Part shown: positions 1-11,085 of the stretch, in pieces
Position numbering within the stretch: position 1 is the first letter of the stretch
How the letters are laid out: every line of letters starts with the position of its first letter
NCBI RefSeq assembly: GCF_032118995.1
Contig: NC_092663.1
Span: forward strand, 5,456,001 to 5,520,000
DNA from: Asterias amurensis
Taxonomy: Eukaryota > Echinodermata > Asteroidea > Forcipulatida > Asteriidae
DNA length: 64,000 bases
Reading direction: 5' to 3'
Notes under the pieces: generated by a model
The model's database searches: none
What the model was told of the DNA's origin: nothing
What the model saw: only the letters and a program-made list of their open reading frames with translations
Translations under genes and position numbers: made by a program

Positions 1-1140
1 GAACTCAGCATGTATGTATTGGCACCGCGATATCCGACCCTGTTGTTTTGAACTACTCTGTGCCACAGGGGTCGGTACTCGGCCCGCAGTGGTTTACGCT
101 ATACACTTTACCGATTCGTGACATCATCCTGAAATTTAATCTGAATTACCATGTGTACGCAGACGACACTCAGCTATACATCACGTTTAAATCTTCTCAA
201 GAAAACGCCAATGCATCTATTGCAAGACTTGAGAAATGCATCCAAGAGATTCGACGTTGGACACAACAAAACTTCCTGAAGTTAAATGATGATAAGACAG
301 AGTTCCTTCTATTTGGGTCACGTCAACAGTTAACTAAGGTTTCAGTGCCATACATCTCCATCGGTGATGCTCGGATAGCTCCCTCGCTGAAAGCTCGGAA
401 CTTAGGTGTTATTTTTGATTCATCGATGACACTTCAGCCACACATCAACAACATTGTTCGTTTATCATCATATCACATCAGGAATATAGGTAAGATTCGC
501 AAGTACTTGGACAAAAGTGCCACTGAAAAGGTCATTCACGCATTTGTTACTTCTCGTCTTGACAACGGCAATGCTCTTCTCTACAGTCTTCCTAACAACC
601 AGATTTCCCGACTTCAACGGCTCCAAAATACTGCTGCCCGCATTGTGACACTGTCTAGAAAATCCTGTTCTATCACCCCCATTCTGAAACAACTACACTG
701 GCTCCCTATCTCTCAACGAATCATCTTCAAGCTGATGCTCATTGTCCACAAAGCTCTTAATGGCAAGGCTCCCCACTATATTTCTGAACTGCTTCAAGTT
801 TACACTCCATCAAGGAATCTTCGATCAAGTTCTATGCTTCTCCTCATTGAACCCAAGTCTCGACACTCATGGGGTGACAGGTCTTTTTCTTCAGCCGCGC
901 CACGCATCTGGAACTCTCTACCACTTAATCTTCGATCTTGTCTTTGTACTGCAAAATTCAAGTCTCTTCTCAAAACTTATCTTATGTCACAGGTTTTCAA
1001 TGACTAATTTTGTTGTGTCTGTTTTTCTTTGTGTTGTGTTTTGTTTTTGTTTTGTTTTTGGTTTTACTGCGCCTTGAACACCCAGCAGGGTGGATATGTG
1101 CGCATTACAAGTCTTATTATTATTATTATTATTATTATTA
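1..1140 (+). mobile_element. CR1/L2-type LINE, 3' portion (reverse transcriptase C-terminal half plus 3' tail)
   Basis: An open frame runs from the window edge (frame starting at base 3) to a stop ending at 1007. It encodes the end of a non-LTR reverse transcriptase. Visible motifs are VPQGSVLGP (about base 60), the catalytic box YADD (156-167), and the thumb/C-terminal signature HWLPISQRIIFKL followed by APRIWNSLP. These are typical of CR1/L2/jockey-like elements. After the stop comes a T-rich 3' UTR, a GCGCCTTGAACACCCAGCAG block and a (TTA)n tail near 1115-1140, the usual end of L2-like elements. The frame is intact in this part, so the copy may be fairly young. The 5' part (endonuclease and early RT) lies outside the window. 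The exact clade needs a phylogeny. Confidence 0.9.
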
Positions 1141-1339
1141 GAACTAGTAATTTCATTGGACATAATATTTCATTCATTTTGTTCCAGTCAGAATTTGTGC
1201 CGCACACAATTTTAAGTTATGTGCATGATGTTTCTTTATTCTCCAAAATTGCAACTTTAAATGTTAAAGTTTAATTGTCTCAGAATTCACACAATAAAAA
1301 ATCCCCAAACTAAATGAAAAATATCGTAATGGGAGACTT

Positions 1340-1458
1340 TCCAATCCTAGGTGCCAGCAGACTTACCGGGTAAATTTCCATTGTTTACGTAGTTCTGAGC
1401 ATGCGCACATTACCGAGAACAAGGGATTTTACCTGGTAAGTCTGCTGCCACCAAGCGT
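1340..1458. repeat. Short TIR element (GGTGCCAGCAGACTTACC family)
   Basis: The left end (GGAGACTTTCCAATCCTAGG then GTGCCAGCAGACTTACC) and the right end (GGTAAGTCTGCTGCCACC then AAGCGTCCTGAAAGTCTACC) are inverted copies enclosing about 60 bp. Related pieces occur at 6590-6712, 23637-23660, 32620-32665 and 34770-34805. No coding capacity. MITE-like; superfamily not determined. Confidence 0.7.
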
Positions 1459-2179
1459 CCTGAAAGTCTACCATTGAATGTTGATATTTTAATTAATACA
1501 AATTAAAGCTTTTGTCACTAAAATATGTGTTTTGATGAGTGGAATATGAATAAACAATTAACTCAGGTTTAAAAAAAAATCAATGCTATTTACAAATTTG
1601 AAAATAGGCCCGACCCGAGAGGGCGCTGTTCGTGACGTCAATCGAGGCGCAATGAATCGCATGCAGTGCCAACAGAAGATAGTGACGCTTGGCACAACTT
1701 TTTTTCTTTTTTCTTTTTACATATAAACCGTTAAAAACAATTACTCAAAAAAACATGTTATTGTTCAGAAACATATACTCTAATGTTTGAAGAAAACAAA
1801 TTATATTTACATGTGACTTATTGCCTGATATGAGCAACTGTTTTTTCTGGGGGGGGGGTTAGCTGATAATAACATGTGCACGTCAAATAAATAGTGCATT
1901 AATCAGCAGCTTTAAGCTTTTTGGTCCGAACTTAAAGTGATACAAAACATAACAAGTTTTTGAAAATTGAACAAAAGTAAGGTTAAAACAAAAAATCATA
2001 ACCCTGCATCAATTATAACACGAAAAATCACGGCCACAATCTGGCGGTTGTTGACTGCGTTTGCCTATTAATGCTGTACAAATCGTCGTCATATTAAAAC
2101 TATAGTGATCGCAACTTCCGAACGAGCCGTTTTCGCGCATGCGCATTTCTCGAAGCACCCGTGTGTATTCATTATGCAC

Positions 2180-2335
2180 TGGGGTGGATTTCACAAAGAG
2201 TTAATACTATATCTTATCCCTAGTTAGGACAAGTAACTCGTCCTAACATAGGACTAGCCATACGTTTTTCTTATCTCCTAGGACGAGTCCTAAGTTAGGA
2301 CTAGTCCTAACTCTTTGTGAAATCGACCCCAGGAG
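2180..2335. repeat. Short palindromic TIR element, copy 1 (GATTTCACAAAGAGTTA ends)
   Basis: Begins GGGTGGATTTCACAAAGAGT and ends with the inverse ACTCTTTGTGAAATCGACCC. The interior carries repeated TAGGAC/GTCCTA blocks that are also mutually inverted. A second copy lies at 53737-53866. Non-coding MITE-like element. Confidence 0.75.
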
Positions 2336-2519
2336 GCTATACAATACTAGAGGCTCTTTTCCGCATGACATGCTACCACTGGACTGGAACTCAACGTGTG
2401 AATGCAATCCCTTGATGAACAATACTAAAAACCGACTGAGATATATCCAGTGAACCTACATGTATACATACACAATAGATGTTAAATTTGCATCGGCGAT
2501 AAAGAATAATATTTTTGGT

Positions 2520-2565
2520 TTTTTACCCTGTCACCGATGTGTGTTAGCACTGTATAAATTATGTA
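2520..2565. repeat. Dispersed motif CACCGATGTGTGTTAGCACT
   Basis: The same stretch (TTTTACCC..CACCGATGTGTGTTAGCACTGTATA) recurs at 43272-43316, and part of it appears inverted near 18448-18470. Probably the edge of a dispersed repeat; its full extent is not resolved here. Confidence 0.45.
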
Positions 2566-2771
2566 TACAATTTGAAGGACTTCGCCGCCAGGTCAAAGTG
2601 CGCTTTAAATTATTATACAGCAATGAATCATTGAACACTGCAAATAACGTTGAATTGCATTGCTCGCTTTGCTCCATTATTGCATGTGGCGTGTTGGAAC
2701 AGCATTCTTTATAATTTACATTTATTATTTGTATTTATTTACATTTATTAAATCAAGACAAACTCAACACC

Positions 2772-2958
2772 ATGACAAATGTACAAAGACATTTAGGCTG
2801 GTTTGCAGTGATGTGTCTCCTACTGGATTGGATGCTTTGGGTAGGAGTGATAAAGGGTCTTGGATTCATGTTACCGACTTTTAAGGAGCAGTTTGAAGTC
2901 CAGACTTGGCTTATTGGTTGGATGGTTGCTATCGTCGTAGGCGTCATTAATTTTGCAG
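2772..2958 (+). CDS. MCT-like exon 1
   Basis: Residues 1-62: short N-terminus, first transmembrane helix and start of the second. Donor GCAG|GTGATT; ends in phase 1. Confidence 0.8.
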
Positions 2959-5900
2959 GTGATTTGCTATTTATATTCCTCCTGCGAAGCAGGTTGTATG
3001 ACGTAATGTCATATTTAAACTCCTTATGCCGTTCTTTCTAAAACCTTTGCCAACTGGCATATCTATGCATGACCTCATGACTCGTTCATAATATACTAAA
3101 CCGGCGTACATTGTCTCTAGTAATAAAACTGCTAGTAAACCCTACATCATGCCATGTGTGCTACTAAAAACTCTGCAACCTTGTTTGAAATGCTCATTAT
3201 TTCTTCCAATCGGGTGTGGATAATACATTAATATTTGTGCTTAAGTGTAACTTTAATTGCATGTTGTCATAGCTAGTATTCATGCTTCAGAATGATACAT
3301 TATGACAATACACGTATTGTTTAAAAACAAAGCACCATTCCTATGTACATAATGTGATTTATATTATGCTTTTTTAATGGATTTGTTTATAGGAATTTTT
3401 GCTGGACCTTTAAGTTCCCTAATTGGAACGAGGGCTGTTGTCATGATGAGCGGTTTGATGGCTGGGTGTTCGTTGATTCTTTCATCCTTCGCGTCTGGTC
3501 TCCCTCAGATCACGTTTCTATTGGCGTTTGGATTGGGTAATAATTTTGCTAGATTATCCCTGTCCAGAAATGACAAACCAAATTTTTCAAGATTGATGAT
3601 AGGTAAAGGTACTGGAAACTATTGGTAATTACTAGAAAAATAAATGTTAGCATAAAGAGTAACTTACTTGGTACCGAGCAGTGGAGAGCTGTTGCTAGCA
3701 AACACATTTTGAGAAGGGGCTCCCTCTGAAGTAACGTAGTTTTTAAAAAAAGAGGTAATTTCTCACTCAAATAATAAAAGCCTTCAGGTCTGAAGCCTGA
3801 TATTTTTATTAGGCATCTGAAGTGAAAGTTAGCACACTTTGTGCAAGGGGTGTTTTTCCTCGCATTACTCTCTTGCAGCTTCGATGACCAATCGCCTCCA
3901 TATTTTCACAGACTTGTTATTTTATGCATATGTTGGGCTTTACCAAGTGAGAAAACTGGCCTTTGACAATTACAAATAGTGTCCAATGCCTTTAATTAGA
4001 TGTGAAAATGAATTCGTGCATTCACAATTCTCAATATAATTTATCCAGATGTCATTTTCGGAGAGGTCACCAATTTACCAAAATTCATACAAACACAAAC
4101 ACGTGTTAATCCAGTAAGCAGAAAACTTCCCTGTGTTCTCCCAATGAAGAAATAACCTCACTCTGTCGGAACACCCGGAACTCTTTTCTTTTAAGTCCTC
4201 GTTCTTCACTCTCTTTGGTTTCAAGATTTCATTATAACTCAATTGTTTAGTAGGCCTACTCGGTTTAGTAAGTTATTAAACAAAGTGGGGTTACTAAACA
4301 AAGTTGGTGTGAAAGAGTTAACAAAATTGTACCCACTTTATAACTGAAGGCTCAGAGATACCTGTAAGTGTAATGGAGACCTTGAACGTCGCGAGACTTA
4401 TTTACACGATCAAAAGGCAGTGGCAGATATGACATTTATTTTTCTCTGTTTGTAGTTCACAATTTGCGCACGATTTCGAGATCAATGAACTTATTTGTTG
4501 CAAAGACGGTCCGCTGCCAATTAACGAGTTCCCGCAATAAATGTTTCCCATCTATACTTCCTCAAGATGTAACATATTTTCAGATAAAATCATGTTTGTT
4601 TTCGCTGGCTTCGGTTTGAAAATAAACAATTAATATTCTCCTTATTAGCTAATTTGTTGTCCTTAATAATAACTTTTTTACGGAGCCCTTAAAGGCAGTG
4701 AACACTATTGGTAAGTGTCGAAGACTATAGCCTTCACAGTTGGTGTATCTCAACAGATGCATAAAATAACAAACCTGTCAAAATTTGAGCTCAATCGGTC
4801 ATCGAAGTTGCGAGATAATAATGAAAGAAAAATAACCCTTGTCACACGAATTGTGTGCGTTTAGATGGTTGATTTCGAGACCTCAAGTTCTAAATCTGAG
4901 TTCTCGAAATCAAATTCGTGGAAAATTACTTCTTTCTCGAAAACTATGGCACTTCAGAGGGAGCCGTTTCTCACAATGTTTTATACCATCAACCTCTCCC
5001 CATTACTCGTCACCAAGAAAGGTTTTATGCCAATAGTTATTTTGAGTAATTACCAATAGTGTCCACTGCCTTTAAAGGGAGAGGTAAACAAATATTGAAA
5101 AGGTAAAAACAATACTGAAATCATTTCGTTACCTAGAAATATTATATCCTTTGAATTATTGTTTTGTTCTCTCGAAATACTAACTTGAGAAACGAGGGAA
5201 ACTTCTAATAGTATTTCGGGGGGGAATAAATCTGCTGTTTTGTTTTACCTTCTTTCAACGGTTTTCTTTACCTGCTTTTTGGGGGCTTCGTCTTTTCGTT
5301 CGTCATCTTCGACAAATTTAAAATAATCTAAATATCCTCAACTATTCCATATTCTCTCGTTAAAGGACCTGGCATAAGTTGTGCCAACATCCTGTGTCGA
5401 GTAACGATAGCGCAGTGTTTTGAAAGCAACTATGGGACAGCAAATGGCATCGCACAAGCTGGCTCCCCTCTTGGATTAATCGTAGTTGCTCCACTGGTTC
5501 AACTTTTTCTTGATATATATGGATGGAGAGGTGCTTTCCTGCTATTGGGAGGAATTACTCTGCATCTCGTCGTATGTGGCGCCCTTTTGAGACAACCATC
5601 AATCAAAAAGCACAATCAGGAATCTTATCGCCCTGTCTCCTCCAGCGAACATGGTACTTGTACAGAACACGAAAAACCACCAGCAAAGAACACTTTGAAA
5701 GAAACTGTATTGGCTGTAAAGAGTCGGTTTGGTTTCTCCATTTGTTTCCGGTTGTCGTTTTGGGTAATAACAACAATATTTGTTAGCAATTCAATGGTCG
5801 ATACCTTCTGGTGTATATACTACGTCGATCACGTGGTATTGAAAGGTTTCACTGCAAATGACGCCATTGTGCTTTCAACAGTTGCGGGCGTAGTGAAACT

Positions 5901-7425
5901 GTTCTTCAAGATCCTCGTAGGTGTTGTCGTAGATAAAAAGGTCTTGAAGTTGCGACCTGCAATGGCCGTACTTGCAATAGGTTGCGCAATTTCCTTAATA
6001 ACTGATCCATGGATGAAGTCTTACGGGTTGGTTCTGGTAAATGTCGCTATTTATACCAGTTTCGCAGGTGCATTAAATTCATTGACCGATGTATACGCCA
6101 GAGAGCTACTTGGAACTGAGCTTCTTGCCTCTGCATTCAGTTGGATGGAATTGATTAATGGAGTTCTAATCTTTGTTGGTGGATTCCTCCCAGGTGGGTC
6201 AGATTTATAAACTTGTGTAAAGCAATTCTTCACTGATCTTGACTCTTGGTGGCAGCAGACATTGCGGTGATACCTGTGGTTGTGCTGCGCTGCCTAGCGA
6301 TCCGATCACTCACGGGTTATTGATACTTTTAATTACTAGTACAAAAGAATACTGGTCAACTCGTAAGGAAACTGTACATGTACCACCGCTACCGCAGACC
6401 CCTGCCACAAAGAGTTCAAAATCGGTTTAGGATTTCTGTAAACCCTTTCTATGTGCTTGTACTTTTCCTTAGGGGCAAGGTGCAAAAAGCGTTGTCAATA
6501 CGTGTTCGTAGATGATTGAGACTTGTTACACGTCCTTGGCAACTGTTTCACTAGGCACTAGACACCAGCCTTTGGTGATGGGGACATTTTAGGACGCTAG
6601 GTGGCAGCAGACTTATCGGGTAATACAGCCATTGCTCTCAGGAATGTGCGCATGCTCAGATTTACGGTAACAAAAAATGCCTGGTAAGTCTGCTGCATCT
6701 AAACGTATCTTAGTGTCAAATACCAGTATTCGCACTTGGTGTATCTCAACATATGCATAAAATAACCAACCTGGGAAAAGTGGACTCAATAGGTTCTCAA
6801 AGTTGCAAGAGAATAATGAAAGAAATACCACCCTTGCTACACACATGTGTGTGCTTTCAGATGCAAAAAAGGGCTTCAGGCCTGAATTCTTTTAATATTT
6901 GAACGAGAAATTACCTCTTTCTCAAAAACTACGCTACTTCAGAAAGAGCCGTTTCTCACAATAGTTTACAATTATCAACAGCTCTCCATTGCTTGTTACC
7001 AAGTAAAGTTTTACGCTAACAATAATGTTGAGGGGCTACCGATGGTTTCCAGTGCTGTCAATGTCCTCTGGGAGGAGAGTTTATCAAAACAAAAACATAT
7101 TTTCTAACATTTTCAAAAGCAAAGTACTTATAATATTACCTCAATTTGCAAAGCTAACAACAGATAAGTTGGAAATTATGTGATAAATATACATACGATT
7201 TTTACATTACGATACTAAAATATAACAAATATAAAGCTGAACAAATCAAATTGAATTCCATATTTTTTAAATCTCAAGTTCGTTTTGTCTTTTCTTTTTG
7301 CACTAGGTTTGATACATGACATGACTGGAAGTTATGACGTGGCCTTTATCATCATGGGATGTCTTTTTGTCCCATCGTTGGTGGCGCTTTTAGTAGAACG
7401 CTATCGTCCGAAACGAGAGGCCTGA
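2772..7425 (+). CDS. Monocarboxylate-transporter-like protein (SLC16/MFS family), four coding exons
   Basis: Exons 2772-2958, 3393-3536, 5366-6193 and 7307-7425 join in phase (187+144+828+119 bp) to give 425 residues and a TGA stop. All introns are GT-AG. The product is a polytopic major-facilitator protein. Exon 1 gives a helix ending WLIGWMVAIVVG. Exon 3 carries the family blocks NGIAQAGSPLG, YGWRGAFLLLGG and VCGALLRQP, then a hydrophilic central loop and the second six-helix half. Exon 4 gives GLIHDMTGSYDVAF and a short basic tail. Length and motif order match MCTs, which move monocarboxylates or related solutes across the plasma membrane with protons or by facilitated diffusion. The classical acidic-Gly-Gly-Trp motif at helix 1 is replaced by RHLGWFAV, so substrate and proton coupling cannot be assumed. 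The ATG at 2772 is the first good start; an upstream non-coding exon is possible. Confidence 0.88.
3393..3536 (+). CDS. MCT-like exon 2
   Basis: Residues 63-110, reading GIFAGPLSSLIGTRAVVMMS then a helix, covering the loop and helix after TM2. Acceptor TTTATAG; donor TTGG|GTAATA. Phases 1 and 1. Confidence 0.85.
3605..3997. repeat. MITE family A (GGCAGTGGACACTATTGG TIRs), diverged copy
   Basis: About 390 bp with imperfect ends ACTATTGGTAATTACT and TACAAATAGTGTCCAATGCC. It shows the family's internal landmarks (GAGGGAGCC-type block, TGTTATTTTATGCATATGTTG). Lies in MCT intron 2. Confidence 0.7.
4690..5077. repeat. MITE family A, well-preserved copy
   Basis: Starts AAAGGCAGTGAACACTATTG and ends CAATAGTGTCCACTGCCTTT, an inverted pair of about 27 bp bounding about 385 bp. 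The interior holds a small palindrome around GATTTCGAGACCTCAAGT. Short ORFs here are by-products of the repeat; very similar ORFs occur in the 33.3-kb and 62.2-kb copies. Confidence 0.9.
5366..6193 (+). CDS. MCT-like exon 3 (main transporter body)
   Basis: Residues 111-386. Holds the AGSPLG and YGWRGAFLLLGG signatures, the cytoplasmic central loop (rich in K, E, S and P) and most of the C-terminal helical bundle, ending in FVGGFLPG. Acceptor GTTAAAG, donor CCAG|GTGGGT. Confidence 0.92.
6590..6712. repeat. Short TIR element related to 1340-1458
   Basis: Left end AGGACGCTAGGTGGCAGCAG, right end CCTGGTAAGTCTGCTGCATC; interior GCGCATGCTCAG as in the first copy. Abuts the MITE A fragment that follows. 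Confidence 0.65.
6713..7058. repeat. MITE family A, 5'-truncated copy
   Basis: Shares the order TTGGTGTATCTCAACATATG, GAATAATGAAAGAAA, GTGTGCTTTCAGATGC and GAGCCGTTTCTCACAAT with the intact copies, but the left TIR is missing. Lies in MCT intron 3. Confidence 0.7.
7307..7425 (+). CDS. MCT-like exon 4 (last helix and C-terminus)
   Basis: Residues 387-425, GLIHDMTGSYDVAFIIMG followed by a hydrophobic helix and the tail ERYRPKREA, then TGA. Acceptor TTGCACTAG. Confidence 0.88.
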
Positions 7426-7477
7426 TATAACAAACATTGTGGGCTTGGATGACAAGATGTTAAAACAAAAATATGTA

Positions 7478-7542
7478 AACGCTGTTCCGATTGTACTTGT
7501 TTTTTATAAGCTGTTCCGACATAGTATAATCGGAACAGCTAT
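7478..7542 (+). other. Stem-loop just downstream of the MCT-like stop codon
   Basis: GCTGTTCCGAT and ATCGGAACAGC are inverse copies separated by about 40 bases; more GTTCCGAC/GTCGGAAC pieces follow up to 7600. Could be a 3' UTR structure or a repeat remnant. No function can be assigned. Confidence 0.4.
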
Positions 7543-7662
7543 TATTTTCTTGAAGATGTTCCTTTAAAGCCGTTTCGACGTAGTAGTCGGAACATTGTTT
7601 TCTTTCAGATTTTGTTTTATGTTTCGACGTATAAGTGAGTAGGCCTACAACTATTGTTTTCT

Positions 7663-8026
7663 TTAAAGCCATTATACACTTTCGGTAAACAGTTTTGTCC
7701 AAGTCCCACACTTCGTGTATCACAACTAATAACAAACCTGTGAAAATTTAGGTTCAATCGGTCAACGGAGTCGGGGGAAAATAACGGGAAAACCCATTCT
7801 TGTTTCCGCTCGTTTCGCCGTGTCATGACATGTGTTTAAAATAAATCCGTAATTCTCGCTAACGAGAATTTATATTGTTTTAATGTTTTCTCAAAAAGTA
7901 AAGCATTTCATGGAACAATATTTCAAGAGAAGTCTTTCACCATTACCTTCTGTAAACCCTGTAAATTATTTGTAAATCTGTGAACTTTTTTTTTTTTTTT
8001 TTACCGAAAGTGTATAATGGCTTTAA
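7663..8026. repeat. MITE family B (AAAGCCATTATACACTTTCGG TIRs), copy 1
   Basis: Ends TTAAAGCCATTATACACTTT and AAAGTGTATAATGGCTTTAA are inverted. The interior contains TTCTCGCTAACGAGAA and a poly-T run. Copy 2 is at 54181-54552. Some internal blocks (AATCGGTCAACG, TTGTGATACACGAAG type) resemble family A, so the two families may share an ancestor. Confidence 0.85.
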
Positions 8027-8299
8027 GATATGTAATCGGTTTTTTTCTTTTCTTTTTTAACTGTTTCAACGTCAAAGTCGAACAGCTATTGTTATCGTCG
8101 ATGTTTTTTTTTGACACTTTTGACATTCCTAATTCCTTCCACCTAACCCCATGATGCATATGAATTTTGTTCGCGGGAAAAAGACCATTCACATTGTATA
8201 CCGTATGGCGCTTTAAAGGAAATGTAAACCCCATTTTTGGAAGGAGTGTAACTATTTGACTATTTTAATCCTGAGCATGCAATGTCCCAATTTTTTTCA

Positions 8300-8408
8300 C
8301 AGTCTCCCCCCCCCCCCCCCCCACCCCTCATCCTTTAAGCCCCATCTTTTTACTCTGACTGTTTGTATTTTTTAAGTAATGTTTTTTTTTTTTTTTTTTT
8401 TTTTAACA
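8300..8408. repeat. Homopolymer-rich stretch (C run, T run)
   Basis: A C run near 8306-8322 and a T run near 8384-8405, both prone to assembly error. Confidence 0.8.
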
Positions 8409-8448
8409 CAGGACCATAATGTGAAACAGTGTTTTTTTTATATCCTGT

Positions 8449-10776
8449 ATTAGTCTTGGTCCCACGAGACCATTGGTGTTGCGCGGTCACACACAACCAA
8501 CGTTCCGATTATGCACAGCAAAAACTGTCCACGCTTGTAATGAACGAACGCTAGCGGGCGCTCTGTTTCTCTGATTTACGGATCTCACCATGTCCTGTGC
8601 TCACCATGGTCTTGGATATTTGCGAATTGAAGGCGTGGCCAGACTATGTAAATTACTTTTAATGTATGCAATATTCATATCACGTGACGAATTGAAGATG
8701 ACTATTCAAACTAGATCGAGTCAAAGGTCAATATGATCGGCGGTCTATTTTTAATCTTTGCTCAAAGAGTGATTCCGTGGTCATTATAGGCCTATTAAAA
8801 GGAAAACAGTGAAATTTTAAGTATAGGTACCTATTCAGATTATGGATACGTGACGATTTGAAATCGTAAATAATGGTCAAAAATCGAACGTAAAATTAGC
8901 ATTCAGAGAGTCCGTGTATCGGACGCTGTATGGCCCCACGGCGTGGAGCAATCGGAACGTGAAATAAGCCTTGTGGAATATCACGTACCGCCCATGCCGT
9001 GTCTCGTGGGGGTCGGAGGTGTTAAATCCCAGGCGCTATGAACTCCCAGCTTGCGGGTGTCGAATCCGTTGTTTCTTATGATCGCAACGTTCCAATATGC
9101 TCCATTTTGATTCATGGCCCCCTAATTTCTTTTTGTTATGAGTTTTCAGGTAATTTTGATGATGTTAAAACGTAGGAATATCGCATATTGTTATATTGAC
9201 AGTGTTATTGTGTGAGTAGCTTAAAAAGATTATGAGCATTTTTTTTAAAAGGTTTAAATAAAAATAATGCTAAAACAAAATTCCCTCAAAGCATAATTTT
9301 GTCAAACAAAGTATTATTTTTTAATTCTGTGAATGAAGAGTTATTTTTGAGGTAATGATTAAACTGGGCAACTAGTGGAATTTAATGACCCGACTATTCG
9401 CCTCAAATAACTGGGAGTTGAATAGCAGTAATCGCCGCTGGACAAGCAATCAAAATTCGAAATTTCTCATGAGTTATTCCAAAAGATATTGTTACGACTA
9501 CATTCCCAAAAAATGTTATATGGTTACGTTCCAAGCTACGCAGCTACTTGGCTACGTTTACGTTCCAAGATACGCTTAGGTCTACGTTCCTTCAAGTTAC
9601 ACTATAATATCAAAAGGTATGTTTTCAAGCCCGAGTCAAGCTACGCTTACATTCCAAGATACGCAGCTACGTTTACGTTCCAAGATACGCTTAGCTCTAC
9701 GTTCCTTCAAGTTACGCTATAATATCAAAAGGTACGCTATCAATCCTATGTCAAGTTACGCTTACGTTCCAAGATACGCAGCTACGAATTACGTTTCAAG
9801 ATATGCTTACGCTCCACCAAAAGATACTGTTACGTTCCAAGCTACGCAGCTACTCAGCTACGCTTACACACTCCAAGATACTAATAGGTTACGCTACAAT
9901 ATCAAAAAGTACGCTTTCAATCCCGAGTCAAGCTACGCTTACGTTCCAAGATATGCAGCTACGGTTACGTTTCAAAATACGTTCTCACAGAGACGCTTTT
10001 GAATCCCTCAAGATTTCCTTCCCCAAGATTAAAAAACTTTCACTGTGAATAACACTACAGGGCCCACCAGTTAATACCCGTTTGGCAGAAAATACTGTAC
10101 ACAATTTCTTTACTATCCAAAAATTTACTTGGGCACTACAAAATTTTAAATTTAATTAAAAATTGGCTGGCAACCAGTTTCTGCTAAGCAATACTATTTT
10201 GTGCTAACTATAAGCAAATTGTTTAGCCAATACAGGCTTCATCAGTGTGGGCTCTGGCACGTCGGGAGCATAACGCCACGATCGCATTTCAAGCTGCATA
10301 TCATGGCAATGCAGTAGTCTGGATCTGGACATTATACATAGAAATGTTTGTGCTGGTACCACAAACCTTTCTTTATCGTATTTCCACCCTGTGTCAAAGT
10401 TTCAAATCCTACTGATCTGGACATTATTATACTCCGATAAAAACATATATACCCACACACAGAGTAAAGCAAAAGTCATGCAACGGAATTACTGCATGCA
10501 TTGTACACTACATGCACGACACTGATGAATTATTCATGAGCCAACCGCAACGCAGCCTCTGATTGGCTCCACCGGAAAGTCGGGGGAGATTTGCCGAAAA
10601 ACAATAAAAAAGTTAAGACCCGTCGCTGCAAATATTCAAGACCATGGTGAGATCTAAATCAGAGAAACAGAGCGCCCGCTAGCGTTCGTTCATTACAAGC
10701 GTGGACAGTTGTGCATAATCGGAACGTTGGTTGTGTGTGACCGCGCAACACCAATGGTCTTGGGACCAAGACTAAT
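8449..10776. mobile_element. 2.3-kb TIR element with long inverted ends and an internal minisatellite
   Basis: The left arm (8449-8624, starting ATTAGTCTTGGTCCCA, through TAATGAACGAACGCTAGCGG) is repeated inverted as the right arm (about 10625-10776, ending TGGGACCAAGACTAAT). The arms are about 150-175 bp and very similar, implying recent activity or conversion. The interior has no transposase. It holds ordinary AT-rich DNA and a tandem array at 9505-9985. Likely a non-autonomous DNA transposon. Confidence 0.8.
9505..9985 (+). repeat. Minisatellite inside the 2.3-kb TIR element (about 117-bp higher-order unit)
   Basis: Built of GTTCCAAGATACGCAGCTAC-like submotifs and a longer unit containing CTATAATATCAAAAGGTA, seen starting near 9588 and 9705 and again, diverged, near 9890. 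The longer unit is about 117 bp, a multiple of three, so it stays open in frame and gives repetitive peptides of SYAYVPRYAATVTFQ type. I see no start context or family for this peptide. Confidence 0.75.
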
Positions 10777-10814
10777 CCTGTATAAAGATCTTGATATAAA
10801 TAAAATTAATAAAT

Positions 10815-11085
10815 AATTCAATGTGCCAAGCTCTGTTTGCGCCGTTAAGGTTGTGGATGCTAGCCCGGTGTATGCCTCCTTCCTACATTCGCTTATGACG
10901 GTGGCCTGGCACAAGATGTTCTTGCTGAGGCGCTCCCCATTCAGCGGGCATTCGGCATTGCGGCGGAAACTGAATGTTCTACCGACGGCGCTGATTTACA
11001 TTCCATTTGTTGATTGAATATATTTATGTATACATGTACATGTCTTTCTTTTATATTGTGTACGGATTGGAAATAAAGTTAATTT
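10815..11085 (+). other. GC-richer unidentified stretch with a downstream AATAAA
   Basis: 10823-11010 is notably GC-richer than its surroundings and open in more than one frame (one 64-codon frame ends at 11017). It is followed by AAATAAAG near 11071. It could be the last exon of an unrecognised gene, a processed remnant, or repeat DNA. No family is recognised in either open frame. Confidence 0.25.

Noticed and set aside
468..1274. Further ORFs overlapping the first LINE on both strands
   Set aside because: They are out-of-frame shadows of the reverse transcriptase or of its low-complexity 3' UTR.
2660..2884. Alternative ORF overlapping MCT exon 1
   Set aside because: Different frame; it does not continue into the transporter exons, whereas the 2772 frame does.
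4839..5059. Short plus-strand ORFs that recur almost unchanged at 33388-33641 and, on the minus strand, at 62102-62412
   Set aside because: Their similarity comes from being inside copies of MITE family A, not from protein conservation.
9619..10002. 127-codon ORF as a real gene
   Set aside because: Entirely composed of minisatellite units inside a TIR element, with no supporting family; kept only as a low-interest observation.
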